From: Taudactylus pleione
Taxonomy: Eukaryota > Chordata > Amphibia > Anura > Myobatrachidae
DNA length: 64,000 nucleotides
Assembly: GCA_031769625.1 (NCBI GenBank)
Contig: JAUIMM010002549.1
Location: 682,001 to 746,000, forward strand
Direction: 5' to 3'
How positions within the stretch are numbered: the first letter of the stretch is position 1; every line of letters starts with the position of its first letter. Shown here piece after piece: positions 37,887-52,749 of this stretch. Below the pieces are notes generated by a model, which was not told the origin of the DNA, did no database searches, and saw only the letters and a program-made list of their open reading frames with translations. A program made the position numbers and the translations under genes.

Positions 37887-40800
37887 GCATACTTTGTGTT
37901 ATCTCCTCTTGTAGCAAACACAGACAGCTCAAAATTTCACTGGATGTGTTGTAGACCAAGACCCACAAATGTGATGTGAAATGGTTTTTCTCCCATGTTG
38001 CGTTTAAGAGAAAACAGCAATTGCTCGTTTAAGGTAACATGCATTGAAAGCAATGGAAACAACAAAAGCGCATATTTTGTGTTATCTCCTCTTGTAGCAA
38101 ACACAGGCAGCTCAAAATTTCACTGGATGTGTTGAAGACCAAGACCAACAAATGTGATGTGAAATGGTTTTTCTCCCATGTTGCGTTTAAGAGAAAACAG
38201 CAAATGCACGTTTTAGGCCAAAATGCATTGAAAGCCATGGAAACAACAAAAGCGCATACTTTGTGATATCTCCTCTTGTAGCAAACACAGACAGCTCAAA
38301 ATTTCACTGGATGTGTTGAAGACCAAGACCCACAAATGTGATGTGAAATGGTTTTTCTCCCATGTTGCGTTTAAGAGAAAACAGCAATTGCTCGTTTTAG
38401 GCCAAAATGCATTGAAAGCAATGGAAACAACAAAAGCGCATACTTTGTGTTATCTCCTCTTGTAGCAAACACAGACAGCTCAAAATTTCACTGGATGTGT
38501 TGAAGACCAAGACCCACAAATATGATGTGAAATGGTTTTTCTCCCATGTTGCGTTTAAGAGAAAACAGCAATTGCACGTTTTAGGCCAAAATGCATTGAA
38601 AGCAATGGAAACAACAAAAGCGCATACTTTGTGTTATCTCCTCTTGTAGCAAACACAGACAGCTCAAAATTTCACTGGATGTGTTGAAGACCAAGACCCA
38701 CAAATGTGATGTGAAATGGTTTTTCTCCCATGTTGCGTTTAAGAGAAAACAGCAATTGCTCGTTTTAGGCCAAAATGCATTGAAAGCAATGGAAACAACA
38801 AAAGCGCATACTTTGTGTTATCTCCTCTTGTAGCAAACACAGACAGCTCAAAATTTCACTGGATGTGTTGAAGACCAAGACCCACAAATGTGATGTGAAA
38901 TGGTTTTTCTCCCATGTTGCGTTTAAGAGAAAACAGCAATTTCTCGTTTTAGGCCAAAATGCATTGAAAGCAATGGAAACAACAAAAGCGCATACTTTGT
39001 GTTATCTCCTCTTGTAGCAAACACAGACAGCTCAAAATTTCACTGGATGTGTTGAAGACCAAGACCCACAAATGAGATGTGAAATGGTTTTACTCCCATG
39101 ATGCATTTAAGAGAAAACAGCAATTGCTCGTTTTAGGCCAAAATGCATTGAAAGCAATGGAAACAACAAAAGCGCATACTTTGTGTTATCTCCTCTTGTA
39201 GCAAACACAGACAGCTCAAAATTTCACTGGATGTGTTGAAGACCAAGACCCACAATTGTGATGTGAAATGGTTTTTCTCCCATGTTGCGTTTAAGAGAAA
39301 ACAGCAATTGCTCGTTTTAGGCCAAAATGCATTGAAAGCAATGGAAACAACAAAAGCGCATACTTTGTGATATCTCCTCTTGTAGCAAACACAGACAGCT
39401 CAAAATTTCACTGGATGTGTTGAAGACCAAGACCCACAAATGTGATGTGAAATGGTTTTTCTCCCATGTTGCGTTTAAGAGAAAACAGCAATTGCTAGTT
39501 TTAGGCCAAAATGCATTGAAAGCAATGGAAACAACAAAAGCGCATACTTTGTGTTATCTCCTCTTGTAGCAAACACAGACAGCTCAAAATTTCACTGGAT
39601 GTGTTGAAAACCAAGACCCACAAATGTGATGTGAAATGGTTTTTCTCCCATGTTGCATTTAAGAGAAACAGCAATTGCTCGTTTTAGGCCAAAATGCATT
39701 GAAAGCAATGGAAACAACAAAAGCGCTAACTTTGTGTTATCTCCTCTTGTAGCAAACACAGACAGCTCAAAATTTCACTGGATGTGTTGAAGACCAAGAC
39801 CCACAAATGTGATGTGAAATGGTTTTTCTCCCTTGTTGCGTTTAAGAGAAAACAGCAAATGCACGTTTTAGGCCAAAATGCATTGAAAGCAATGGAAACA
39901 ACAAAAGCGCATACTTTGTGTTATCTCCTCCTGTAGCAAACACAGACAGCTCAAAATTTCACTGGATGTATTGAAGACCAAGACCCACAAATGTGATGTG
40001 AAATGGTTTTTCTCCCATGTTGCGTTTAAGAGAAAACAGCAATTGCACGTTTTAGTCCAAAATGCATTGAAAGCAATGGAAACAACAAAAGCGCATACTT
40101 TGTGTTATCTCCTCTTGTAGTAAACACAGACAGCTCGAAATTTCACTGGATGTGTTGAAGACCAAGACCCACAAATGTGATGTGAAATGGTTTTTCTCCC
40201 ATGTTGCGTTTAAGAGAAAACAGCAATTCTCGTTTTAGGCCAAAATGCATTGAAAGCAATGGAAACAACAAAAGCGCATACTTTGTGTTATCTCCTCTTG
40301 TAGCAAACACAGACAGCTCAAAATTTCACTGGATGTGTTGAAGACCAAGACCCACAAATGTGATGTGAAATGGTTTTTCTCCCATATTGCGTTTAAGAGA
40401 AAACAACAATTGCTCATTTTAGGCCAAAATGCATTGAAAGCAATGGAAACAACAAAAGCGCATACTTTGTGATATCTCCTCTTGTAGCAAACACAGACAG
40501 CTCAAAATTTCACTGGATGTGTTGGAAACCAAGACCCACAAATGTGATGTGAAATGGTTTTTCTCCCTTGTTGCGTTTAAGAGAAAACAGCAATTGCTCG
40601 TTTTAGGCCAAAATGCATTGAAAGCAATGGAAACAACAAAAGCGCATACTTTGTGTTATCTCCTCTTGTAGCAAACACAGACAGCTCAAAATTTCACTGG
40701 ATGTGTTGAAGACCAAGACCCACAAATGTGATGTGAAATGGTTTTTCTCCTATGTTGCGTTTAAGAGAAAACAGCAATTGCTCGTTTTAAGCCAAAATGC

Positions 40801-41747
40801 ATTGAAAGCAATGGAAACAACAAAAGCGCATACTTTGTGATATCTCCTCTTGTAGCAAACACAGACAGCTCAAAATTTCACTGGATGTGTTGAAGACCAA
40901 GACCAACAAATGTGATGTGAAATGGTTTTTCTCCCATGTTGCGTTTAAGAGAAAACAGCAAATGCACGTTTTAGGCCAAAATGCATTGAAAGCAATGGAA
41001 ACAACAAAAGCGCATACTTTGTGATATCTCCTCTTGTAGCAAACACAGACAGCTCAAAATTTCACTGGATGTGTTGAAGACCAAGAACCACAAATATGAT
41101 GTGAAATGGTTTTTCTCCCATGTTGCGTTTAAGAGAAAACAGCAATTGCTCGTTTTAGGCCAAAATGCATTGAAAGCAATGGAAACAACAAAAGCGCATA
41201 CTTTGTGTTATCTCCTCTTGTAGCAAACACAGACAGCTCAAAATTTCACTGGATGTGTTGAAGACCAAGACCCACAAATGTGATGTGAAATGGTTATTCT
41301 CCCTTGTTGCGTTTAAGAGAAAACTGCAAATGCACGTTTTAGGCCAAAATGCATTGAAAGCAATGGAAACAACAAAAGCGCATACTTTGTGTTATCTCCT
41401 CTTGTAGCAAACACAGACAGCTCGAAATTTCACTGGATGTGTTGAAGACTAAGACCCACAAATGTGATGTGAAATGGTTTTTCTCCCATGTTGCGTTTAA
41501 GAGAAAACAGCAATTGCACGTTTTAGGCCTAAATGCATTGAAAGCAATGGAAACAACAAAAGCGCATACTTTGTGTTATCTCCTCTTGTAGTAAACACAG
41601 ACAGCTCGACATTTCACTGGATGTGTAGAAGACCAAGACCCACAAATGTGATGTGAAATGGTTTTTCTCCCATGTTGCGTTTAAGAGAAAACAGCAATTG
41701 CTCGTTTTAGGCCAAAATGCATTGAAAGCAATGGAAACAACAAAAGC
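37887..41747. repeat. 21-monomer tandem duplication (3,861 bp), copy 2
   Basis: This second copy abuts copy 1. Sequence identity to copy 1 continues to about 41,813 and breaks where copy 2 has GAAGACAAAGACC and the corresponding point has GTAGACCAAGACC, so the breakpoint lies within the last monomer. Absence of visible differences over 3.9 kb suggests a very recent unequal exchange. Confidence 0.9.
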
Positions 41748-44700
41748 GCATACTTTGTGTTATCTCCTCTTGTAGCAAACACAGACAGCTCAAAATTTCA
41801 CTGGATGTGTTGAAGACAAAGACCCACAAATGTGATGTGAAATGGTTTTTCTCCCATATTGCGTTTAAGAGAAAACAGCAATTGCTCGTTTTAGGCCAAA
41901 ATGCATTGAAAGCAATGGAAACAACAAAAGCGCATACTTTGTGATATCTCCTCTTGTAGCAAACACAGACAGCTCAAAATTTCACTGGATGTGTTGAAGA
42001 CCAAGACCCACAAATGTGATGTGAAATGGTTTTTCTCCCATGTTGCGTTTAAGAGAAAACAGCAATAGCTTGTTTTAGGCCAAAATGCATTGAAAGCAAT
42101 GGAAACAACAAAAGCGCATACTTTGTGTTATCTCCTCTTGTAGCAAACACAGACAGCTCAAAATTTCACTGGATGTGTTGAAGACCAAGTCCCACAAATG
42201 TGATATGAAATGGTTTTTCTCCCATGTTGCGTTTAAGAGAAAACAGCAATTGCTCGTTTTAGGCCAAAATGCATTGAAAGCAATGGAAACAACAAAAGCG
42301 CATACTTTGTGTTATCTCCTCTTGTAGCAAACACAGACAGCTCAAAATTTCACTGGATATGTTGAAGACCAAGACCCACAAATGAGATGTGAAATGGTTT
42401 TACTCCCATGTTGCATTTAAGAGAAAACAGCAATTGCTCGTTTTAGGCCAAAATGCATTGAAAGCAATGGAAACAACAAAAGCGCATACTTTGTGATATC
42501 TCCTCTTGTAGCAAACACAGACAGCTCAAAATTTCACTGGATGTGATGAAGACCAAGACCCACAAATATGATGTGAAATGGTTTTTCTCCCATGTTGCGT
42601 TTAAGAGAAGACAGCAATTGCTCGTTTTAGGCCAAAATGCATTGAAAGCAATGGAAACAACAAAAGCGCATACTTTGTGTTATCTCCTCTTGTAGCAAAC
42701 ACAGACAGCTCAAAATTTCACTGGATGTGTTGAAGACCAAGAGCCACAAATATGATGTGAAATGGTTTTTCTCCCATGTTGCGTTTAAGAGAAAACAGCA
42801 ATTGCTCGTTTTAGGCCAAAATGCATTGAAAGCAATGGAAACAACAAAAGCGCATACTTTGTGTTATCTCCTCTTGTAGCAAACACAGACAGCTCAAAAT
42901 TTCACTGGATGTTTTGTAGACCAAGACCCACAAATGTGATGTGAAATGGTTTTTCTCCCTTGTTGCGTTTAAGAGAAAACAGCAATTGCTCGTTTTAGGC
43001 CAAAATGCATTGAAAGCAATGGAAACAACAAAAGCGCATACTTTGTGTTATCTCCTCTTGTAGCAAACACAGACAGCTCAAAATTTCACTGGATGTGTTG
43101 AAGACCAAGACCCACAAATGTGATGTGAAATGGTTTTTCTCCTATGTTGCGTTTAAGAGAAAACAGCAATTGCTCGTTTTAGGCCAAAATGCATTGAAAG
43201 CAATGGAAACAACAAAAGCGCATACTTTGTGATATCTCCTCTTGTAGCAAACACAGACAGCTCAAAATTTCACTGGATGTGTTGAAGACCAAGACCAACA
43301 AATGTGATGTGAAATGGTTTTTCTCCCATGTTGCGTTTAAGAGAAAACAGCAAATGCACGTTTTAGGCCAAAATGCATTGAAAGCAATGGAAACAACAAA
43401 AGCGCATACTTTGTGATATCTCCTCTTGTAGCAAACACAGACAGCTCAAAATTTCACTGGATGTGTTGAAGACCAAGACCCACAAATATGATGTGAAATG
43501 GTTTTTCTCCCATGTTGCGTTTAAGAGAAAACAGCAATTGCTCGTTTTAGGCCAAAATGCATTGAAAGCAATGGAAACAACAAAAGCGCATACTTTGTGT
43601 TATCTCCTCTTGTAGCAAACACAGACAGCTCAAAATTTCACTGGATGTGTTGAAGACCAAGACCCACAAATGTGATGTGAAAAGGTTTTTCTCCCTTGTT
43701 GCGTTTAAGAGAAAACTGCAAATGCACGTTTTAGGCCAAAATGCATTGAAAGCAATGGAAACAACAAAAGCGCATACTTTGTGTTATCTCCTCTTGTAGC
43801 AAACACAGACAGCTCGAAATTTCACTGGATGTGTTGAAGACCAAGACCCACAAATATGATGTGAAATGGTTTTTCTCCCATGTTGCGTTTAAGAGAAAAC
43901 AGCAATTGCACGTTTTAGTCCTAAATGCATTGAAAGCAATGGAAACAACAAAAGCACATACTTTGTGTTATCTCCTCTTGTAGTAAACACAGACAGCTCG
44001 ACATTTCACTGGATGTGTAGAAGACCAAGACCCACAAATGTGATGTGAAATGGTTTTTCTCCCATGTTGCGTTTAAGAGAAAACAGCAATTGCTCGTTTT
44101 AGGCCAAAATGCATTGAAAGCAATGGAAACAACAAAAGCGCATACTTTGTGTTATCTCCTCTTGTAGCAAACACAGACAGCTCAAAATTTCACTGGATGT
44201 GTTGAAGACAAAGACCCACAAATGTGATGTGAAATGGTTTTTCTCCCATATTGCGTTTAAGAGAAAACAGCAATTGCTCGTTTTAGGCCAAAATGCATTG
44301 AAAGCAATGGAAACAACAAAAGCGCATACTTTGTGATATCTCCTCTTGTAGCAAACACAGACAGCTCAAAATTTCACTGGATGTGTTGAAGACCAAGACC
44401 CACAAATGTGATGTGAAATGGTTTTTCTCCCATGTTGCGTTTAAGAGAAAACAGCAATAGTTTGTTTTAGGCCAAAATGCATTGAAAGCAATGGAAACAA
44501 CAAAAGCGCATACTTTGTGTTTTCTCCTCTTGTAGCAAACACAGACAGCTCAAAATTTCACTGGATGTGTTGAAGACCAAGTCCCACAAATGTGATATGA
44601 AATGGTTTTTCTCCCATGTTGCGTTTAAGAGAAAACAGCAATTGCTCGTTTTAGGCCAAAATGCATTGAAAGCAATGGAAACAACAAAGGCGCATACTTT

Positions 44701-44870
44701 GTGTTATCTCTTGTAGCAAACACAGACAGCTCAAAATTTCACTGGATGTGTTGAAGACCAAGACCCACAAATGAGATGTGAAATGGTTTTACTCCCATGT
44801 TGCATTTAAGAGAAAACAGCAATTGCTCGTTTTAGGCCAAAATGCATTGAAAGCAATGGAAACAACAAAA
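41590..44870. repeat. 13-monomer repeat (offset 2,391-2,392 bp), family B
   Basis: The series GTAGTAAACACAGACAGCTCGAC, GAAGACAAAGACC, CAGCAATAG, CCCACAAATGTGATATG and ACAAATGAGATG beginning near 41,590 recurs from near 43,981. The second copy has private changes such as TGTGTTTTCTCC near 44,516 and a loss giving TTATCTCTTGTAG near 44,704. It is therefore somewhat older or less homogenised than the 3,861-bp duplication. Confidence 0.75.
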
Positions 44871-47599
44871 GCGCATATTTTGTGATATCTCCTCTTGTAG
44901 CAAACACAGACAGCTCAAAATTTCACTGTATGTGTTGAAGACCAAGACCCACAAATGTGATGTGAAATGGTTTTTCTCCCATGTTGCGTTTAAGAGAAAA
45001 CAGCAAATGCACGTTTTAGGCCAAAATGCATTGAAAACAATGGAAACAACAAAAGCGCATACTTTGTGTTATCTCCTCTTGTAGCAAACACAGACAGCTC
45101 AAAATTTCACTGGATGTGTTGAAGACCAAGACCCACAAATGTGATGTGAAATGGTTTTTCTCCTATGTTGCGTTTTAGAGAAAACAGCAATTGCTCGTTT
45201 TAGGCCAAAATGCATTGAAAGCAATGGAAACAACAAAAGCGCATACTTTGTGTTATCTCCTCTTGTAGTAAACACAGACAGTTCAAAATTTCACTGGATG
45301 TGTTGAAGACCAAGACCCACAAATGAGATGTGAAATGGTTTTACTCCCATGTTGCTTTTAAGAGAAAGCAGCAATTGCTCGTTTTAGGCCAAAATGCATT
45401 GAAAGCAATGGAATCAACAAAAAGTGCATACTTTGTGATATCTCCTCTTGTAGCAAACACAGACAGCTCAAAATTTCACTGGATGTGTTGAAGACCAAGA
45501 CCAACAAATGTGATGTGAAATGGTTTTTCTCCCATGTTGCATTTAAGAGAAAACAGCAAATGCACGTTTTAGGCCAAAATGCATTGAAAGCAATGGAAAC
45601 AACAAAAGCGCATACTTTGTGTTATCTCCTCTTGTAGCAAACACAGGCAGCTCAAAATTTCACTGGATGTGTTGAAGACGAAGACCAACAAATGTGATGT
45701 GAAATGGTTTTTCTCCCATGTTGCGTTTAAGAGAAAACAGCAAATGCACGTTTTAGGCCAAAATGCATTGAAAGCAATGGAAACAACAAAAGCGCATACT
45801 TTGTGTTATCTCCTCTTGTAGCAAACACAGACAGCTCAAAATTTCACTGGATGTGTTGAAGACCAAGACCCACAAATGTGGTGTGAAATGGTTTTTCTCC
45901 CATGTTGCGTTTAAGAGAAAACAGCAATTGCTCGTTTTAGGCCAAAATGCATTGAAAGCAATGGAAACAACAAAAGCGCATACTTTGTGATATCTCCTCT
46001 TGTAGCAAACACAGACAGCTCAAAATTTCACTGGATGTGTTGAAGACCAAGACCAACAAATGTGATGTGAAATGGTTTTTCTCCCATGTTGCGTTTAAGA
46101 GAAAACAGCAAATGCACATTTTAGGCAAAAATGCATTGAAAGCAATGGAAACAACAAAAGCGCATACTTTGTGTTATCTCCTCTTGTAGCAAACACAGAC
46201 AACTCGAAATTTCACTGGATGTGTTGAAGACCAAGACCCACAAATGTGATGTGAAATGGTTTTTCTCCCATGTTGCGTTTAAGAGAAACCAGCAATTGCA
46301 CGTTTTAGGCCAAAATGCATTGAAAGCAATGGAAACAACAAAAGCGCATACTTTGTGTTATCTCCTCTTGTAGCAAACACAGACAGCTCAAAATTTCACT
46401 GGATGTGTTGAAGACCAAGACCCACAAATGTGATGTGAAATGGTTTTTCTCCCATGTTGCGTTTAAGAGAAAACAGCAATTGCTCGTTTTAGGCCAAAAT
46501 GCATTGAAAGCAATGGAAATAACAAAAGCACATACTTTGTGTTATCTCCTCTTGTAGCAAACACAGACAGCTCAAAATTTCACTGGATGTGTTGAAGACC
46601 AAGACCAACAAATGTGATGTGAAATGGTTTTTCTCCCATGTTGCGTTTAAGAGAAAACAGCAAATGCACGTTTTAGGCCAAAATGCATTGAAAGCAATGG
46701 AAACAACAAAAGCGCATACGTTGTGGAATCTCCTCTTGTAGCAAACACAGACAACTCAAAATTTCACTGGATGTGTTGAAGACCAAGACCCACAAATGTG
46801 ATGTGAAATGGTTTTTCTCCCATGTTGCGTTTAAGAGAAAACAGCAATTGCTCGTTTTAGGCCAAAATGCATTGAAAGCAATGGAAACAACAAAAGCGCA
46901 TACTTTGTGTTATCTCCTCTTGTAGCAAACACAGACAGCTCAAAATTTCACTGGATGTGTTGAAGACCAAGACCCACAAATATGATGTGAAATGGTTTTT
47001 CTCCCATGTTGCGTTAAGAGAAAACAGCAATTGCTCGTTTTAGGCCAAAATGCATTGAAAGCAATGGAAACAACAAAAGCGCATACTTTGTGTTATCTCC
47101 TCTTGTAGCAAACACAGACAGCTCAAAATTTCACTGGATGTGTTGAAGACCAAGACCCACAAATGTGATGTGAAATGGTTTTTCTCCCATGTTGCGTTTA
47201 AGAGAAAACAGCAATAGCTCGTTTTAGGCCAAAATGCATTGAAAGCAATGGAAACAACAAAAGCGCATACTGTGTGTTATCTCCTCTTGTAGCAAACACA
47301 GACAGCTCAAAATTTCACTGGATGTGTTGAAGACCAATACCAACAAATGTGATGTGAAATGGTTTTTCTCCCATGTTGCGTTTAAGAGAAAACAGCAAAT
47401 GCACGTTTTAGGCAAAAATGCATTAAAAGCAATGGAAACAACAAAAGCGCATACTTTGTGTTATCTCCTCTTGTAGCAAACACAGACAGCTCAAAATTTC
47501 ACTGGATGTGTTGAAGACCAAGACCCACAAATGTGATATGAAATGGTTTTTCTCCCATGTTGCGTTTAAGAGAAAACAGCAATAGCTCGTTTTAGGCCA

Positions 47600-50500
47600 A
47601 AATGCATTGAAAGCAATGGAAACAACAAAAGCGCATACTTTGTGTTATCTCCTCTTGTAGCAAACACAGACAGCTCAAAATTTCACTGGATGTGTTGAAG
47701 ACCAAGACCCACAAATGTGATATGAAATGGTTTTTCTCCCATGTTGCGTTTAAGAGAAAACAGCAATTGCTCGTTTTAGGCCAAAATGCATTGAAAGCAA
47801 TGGAAACAACAAAAGCGCATACTTTGTGTTATCTCCTCTTGTAGCAAACACAGACAGCTCAAAATTTCACTGGATGTGTTGAAGACCAAGGCCCACAAAT
47901 GAGATGTGAAATGGTTTTACTCCCATGTTGCATTTAAGAGAAAACAGCAATTACTCGTTTTAGGCCAAAATGCATTGAAAGCAATGGAAACAACAAAAGC
48001 GCATACTTTGTGATATCTCCTCTTGTAGCAAACACAGACAGCTCAAAATTTCACTGGATGTGTTGAAGACCAAGACCCACAAATGTGATGTGAAATGGTT
48101 TTTCTCCCATGTTGCGTTTAAGAGAAAACAGCAAATGCACGTTTTAGGCCAAAATGCATTGAAAGCAATGGAAACAACAAAAGCGCATACTTTGTGTTAT
48201 CTCCTCTTGTAGCAAACACAGACAGCTCAAAATTTCACTGGATGTGTTGAAGACCAAGACCCACAAATGTGATGTGAAATGGTTTTTCTCCCATGTTGCG
48301 TTTAAGAGAAAACAGCAATTGCTCATTTAAGGCCAAAATGCATTGAAAGCAATGGAAACAACAAAAGCGCATACTTTGTGTTATCTCCTCTTGTAGCAAA
48401 CACAGACAGCTCAAAATTTCACTGGATGTGTTGAAGACCAAGACCCACAAATGTGATGTGAAATGGTTTTTCTCCCTTGTTGCGTTAAAGAGAAAACAGC
48501 AATTGCTCGTTTTAGGCCAAAATGCATTGAAAGCAATGGAAACAACAAAAGCGCATACTTTGTGATATCTCCTCTTGTAGCAAACACAGACAGCTCAAAA
48601 TTTCACTGGATGTGTTGAAGACCAAGACCAACAAATGTGATGTGAAATGGTTTTTCTCCCATGTTGCGTTTAAGAGAAAACAGCAAATGCACGTTTTAGG
48701 CCAAAATGCATTGAAAGCAATGGAAACAACAAAAGCGCATACTTTGTGATATCTCCTCTTGTAGCAAACACAGACAGCTCAAAATTTCACTGGATGTGTT
48801 GAAGACCAAGACCCACAAATATGATGTGAAATGGTTTTTCTCCCATGTTGCGTTTAAGAGAAAACAGCAATTGCTCGTTTTAGGCCAAAATGCATTGAAA
48901 GCAATGGAAACAACAAAAGCGCATACTTTGTGTTATCTCCTCTTGTAGCAAACACAGACAGCTCAAAATTTCACTGGATGTGTTGAAGACCAAGACCCAC
49001 AAATGTGATGTGAAATGGTTTTTCTCCCTTGTTGCGTTTAAGAGAAAACTGCAAATGCACGTTTTAGGCCAAAATGCATTGAAAGCAATGGAAACAACAA
49101 AAGCGCATACTTTGTGTTATCTCCTCTTGTAGCAAACACAGACAGCTCGAAATTTCACTGGATGTGTTGAAGACCAAGACCCACAAATATGATGTGAAAT
49201 GGTTTTTCTCCCATGTTGCGTTTAAGAGAAAACAGCAATTGCACGTTTTAGTCCTAAATGCATTGAAAGCAATGGAAACAACAAAAGCGCATACTTTGTG
49301 TTATCTCCTCTTGTAGTAAACACAGACAGCTCGACATTTCACTGGATGTGTAGAAGACCAAGACCCACAAATGTGAGGTGAAATGGTTTTTCTCCCATGT
49401 TGCGTTTAAGAGAAAACAGCAATTGCTCGTTTTAGGCCAAAATGCATTGAAAGCAATGGAAACAACAAAAGCGCATACTTTGTGTTATCTCCTCTTGTAG
49501 CAAACACAGACAGCTCAAAATTTCACTGGATGTGTTGAAGACCAAGACCCACAAATGTGATGTGAAATGGTTTTTCTCCCATGTTGCGTTTAAGAGAAAA
49601 CAGCAATTGCTCATTTAAGGCCAAAATGCATTGAAAGCAATGGAAACAACAAAAGCGCATACTTTGTGTTATCTCCTCTTGTAGCAAACACAGACAGCTC
49701 AAAATTTCACTGGATGTGTTGAAGACCAAGACCCACAAATGTGATGTGAAATGGTTTTTCTCCCTTGTTGCGTTTAAGAGAAAACAGCAATTGCTCGTTT
49801 TAGGCCAAAATGCATTGAAAGCAATGGAAACAACAAAAGCGCATACTTTGTGATATCTCCTCTTGTAGCAAACACAGACAGCTCAAAATTTCACTGGATG
49901 TGTTGAAGACCAAGACCAACAAATGTGATGTGAAATGGTTTTTCTCCCATGTTGCGTTTAAGAGAAAACAGCAAATGCACGTTTTAGGCCAAAATGCATT
50001 GAAAGCAATGGAAACAACAAAAGCGCATACTTTGTGATATCTCCTCTTGTAGCAAACACAGACAGCTCAAAATTTCACTGGATGTGTTGAAGACCAAGAC
50101 CCACAAATATGATGTGAAATGGTTTTTCTCCCATGTTGCGTTTAAGAGAAAACAGCAATTGCTCGTTTTAGGCCAAAATGCATTGAAAGCAATGGAAACA
50201 ACAAAAGCGCATACTTTGTGTTATCTCCTCTTGTAGCAAACACAGACAGCTCAAAATTTCACTGGATGTGTTGAAGACCAAGACCCACAAATGTGATGTG
50301 AAATGGTTTTTCTCCCTTGTTGCGTTTAAGAGAAAACTGCAAATGCACGTTTTAGGCCAAAATGCATTGAAAGCAATGGAAACAACAAAAGCGCATACTT
50401 TGTGTTATCTCCTCTTGTAGCAAACACAGACAGCTCGAAATTTCACTGGATGTGTTGAAGACCAAGACCCACAAATATGATGTGAAATGGTTTTTCTCCC

Positions 50501-50650
50501 ATGTTGCGTTTAAGAGAAAACAGCAATTGCACGTTTTAGTCCTAAATGCATTGAAAGCAATGGAAACAACAAAAGCGCATACTTTGTGTTATCTCCTCTT
50601 GTAGTAAACACAGACAGCTCGACATTTCACTGGATGTGTAGAAGACCAAG
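47600..50650. repeat. Block copied at +5,151 bp (left copy), containing a 7-monomer tandem duplication
   Basis: About 3 kb recurs at 52,750-55,800. Markers include GACCAAGGCCCACAAATGAGATG, CAATTACTCG, the GCTCATTTAAGGCC variant at 48,321 and 49,609, and TGTTGCGTTAAAGAG at 48,478. Inside the block, about 1,288 bp (7 monomers) is duplicated in tandem, with GCTCATTTAAGGCC and ACAAATGTGAGGTG each appearing twice at that spacing. One difference between the two inner copies (GTTAAAGAG against GTTTAAGAG) is preserved in the outer copy, so the 7-monomer duplication came first. Confidence 0.82.
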
Positions 50651-52749
50651 ACCCACAAATGTGAGGTGAAATGGTTTTTCTCCCATGTTGCGTTTAAGAG
50701 AAAACAGCAATTGCTCGTTTTAGGCCAAAATGCATTGAAAGCAATGGAAACAACAAAAGCGCATACTTTGTGTTATCTCCTCTTGTAGCAAACACAGACA
50801 GCTCAAAATTTCACTGGATGTGTTGAAGACAAAGACCCACAAATGTGATGTGAAATGGTTTTTCTCCCATATTGCGTTTAAGAGAAAACAGCAATTGCTC
50901 GTTTTAGGCCAAAATGCATTGAAAGCAATGGAAACAACAAAAGCGCATACTTTGTGATATCTCCTCTTGTAGCAAACACAGACAGCTCAAAATTTCACTG
51001 GATGTGTTGAAGACCAAGACCCACAAATGTGATGTGAAATGGTTTTTCTCCCATGTTGCGTTTAAGAGAAAACAGCAATAGCTTGTTTTAGGCCAAAATG
51101 CATTGAAAGCAATGGAAACAACAAAAGCGCATACTTTGTGTTATCTCCTCTTGTAGCAAACACAGACAGCTCAAAATTTCACTGGATGTGTTGAAGACCA
51201 AGACCCACAAATGTGATGTGAAATGGTTTTTCTCCCTTGTTGCGTTTAAGAGAAAACTGCAAATGCACGTTTTAGGCCAAAATGCATTGAAAGCAATGGA
51301 AACAACAAAAGCGCATACTTTGTGTTATCTCCTCTTGTAGCAAACACAGACAGCTCGAAATTTCACTGGATGTGTTGAAGACCAAGACCCACAAATATGA
51401 TGTGAAATGGTTTTTCTCCCATGTTGCGTTTAAGAGAAAACAGCAATTGCACGTTTTAGTCCTAAATGCATTGAAAGCAATGGAAACAACAAAAGCGCAT
51501 ACTTTGTGTTATCTCCTCTTGTAGTAAACACAGACAGCTCGACATTTCACTGGATGTGTAGAAGACCAAGACCCACAAATGTGATGTGAAATGGTTTTTC
51601 TCCCATGTTGCGTTTAAGAGAAAACAGCAATTGCTCGTTTTAGGCCAAAATGCATTGAAAGCAATGGAAACAACAAAAGCGCATACTTTGTGTTATCTCC
51701 TCTTGTAGCAAACACAGACAGCTCAAAATTTCACTGGATGTGTTGAAAACCAAGACCCACAAATGTGATGTGAAATGGTTTTTCTCCCATGTTGCATTTA
51801 AGAGAAACAGCAATTGCTCGTTTTAGGCCAAAATGCATTGAAAGCAATGGAAACAACAAAAGCGCTAACTTTGTGTTATCTCCTCTTGTAGCAAACACAG
51901 ACAGCTCAAAATTTCACTGGATGTGTTGAAGACCAAGACCCACAAATGTGATGTGAAATGGTTTTTCTCCCTTGTTGCGTTTAAGAGAAAACAGCAAATG
52001 CACGTTTTAGGCCAAAATGCATTGAAAGCAATGGAAACAACAAAAGCGCATACTTTGTGTTATCTTCTCCTGTAGCAAACACAGACAGCTCGAAATTTCA
52101 CTGGATGTATTGAAGACCAAGACCCACAAATGTGATGTGAAATGGTTTTTCTCCCATGTTGCGTTTAAGAGAAAACAGCAATTGCACGTTTTAGTCCAAA
52201 ATGCATTGAAAGCAATGGAAACAACAAAAGCGCATACTTTGTGTTATCTCCTCTTGTAGTAAACACAGACAGCTCGAAATTTCACTGGATGTGTTGAAGA
52301 CCAAGACCCACAAATGTGATGTGAAATGGTTTTTCTCCCATGTTGCGTTTAAGAGAAAACAGCAATTGCCCGTTTTAGGCCAAAATGCATTGAAAGCAAT
52401 GGAAACAACAAAAGCGCATACTTTGTGTTATCTCCTCTTGTAGCAAACACAGACAGCTCAAAATTTCACTGGATGTGTTGAAGACAAAGACCCACAAATG
52501 TGATGTGAAATGGTTTTTCTCCCATATTGCGTTTAAGAGAAAACAACAATTGCTCATTTTAGGCCAAAATGCATTGAAAGCAATGGAAACAACAAAAGCG
52601 CATACTTTGTGATATCTCCTCTTGTAGCAAACACAGACAGCTCAAAATTTCACTGGATGTGTTGGAAACCAAGACCCACAAATGTGATGTGAAATGGTTT
52701 TTCTCCCTTGTTGCGTTTAAGAGAAAACAGCAATTGCTCGTTTTAGGCC

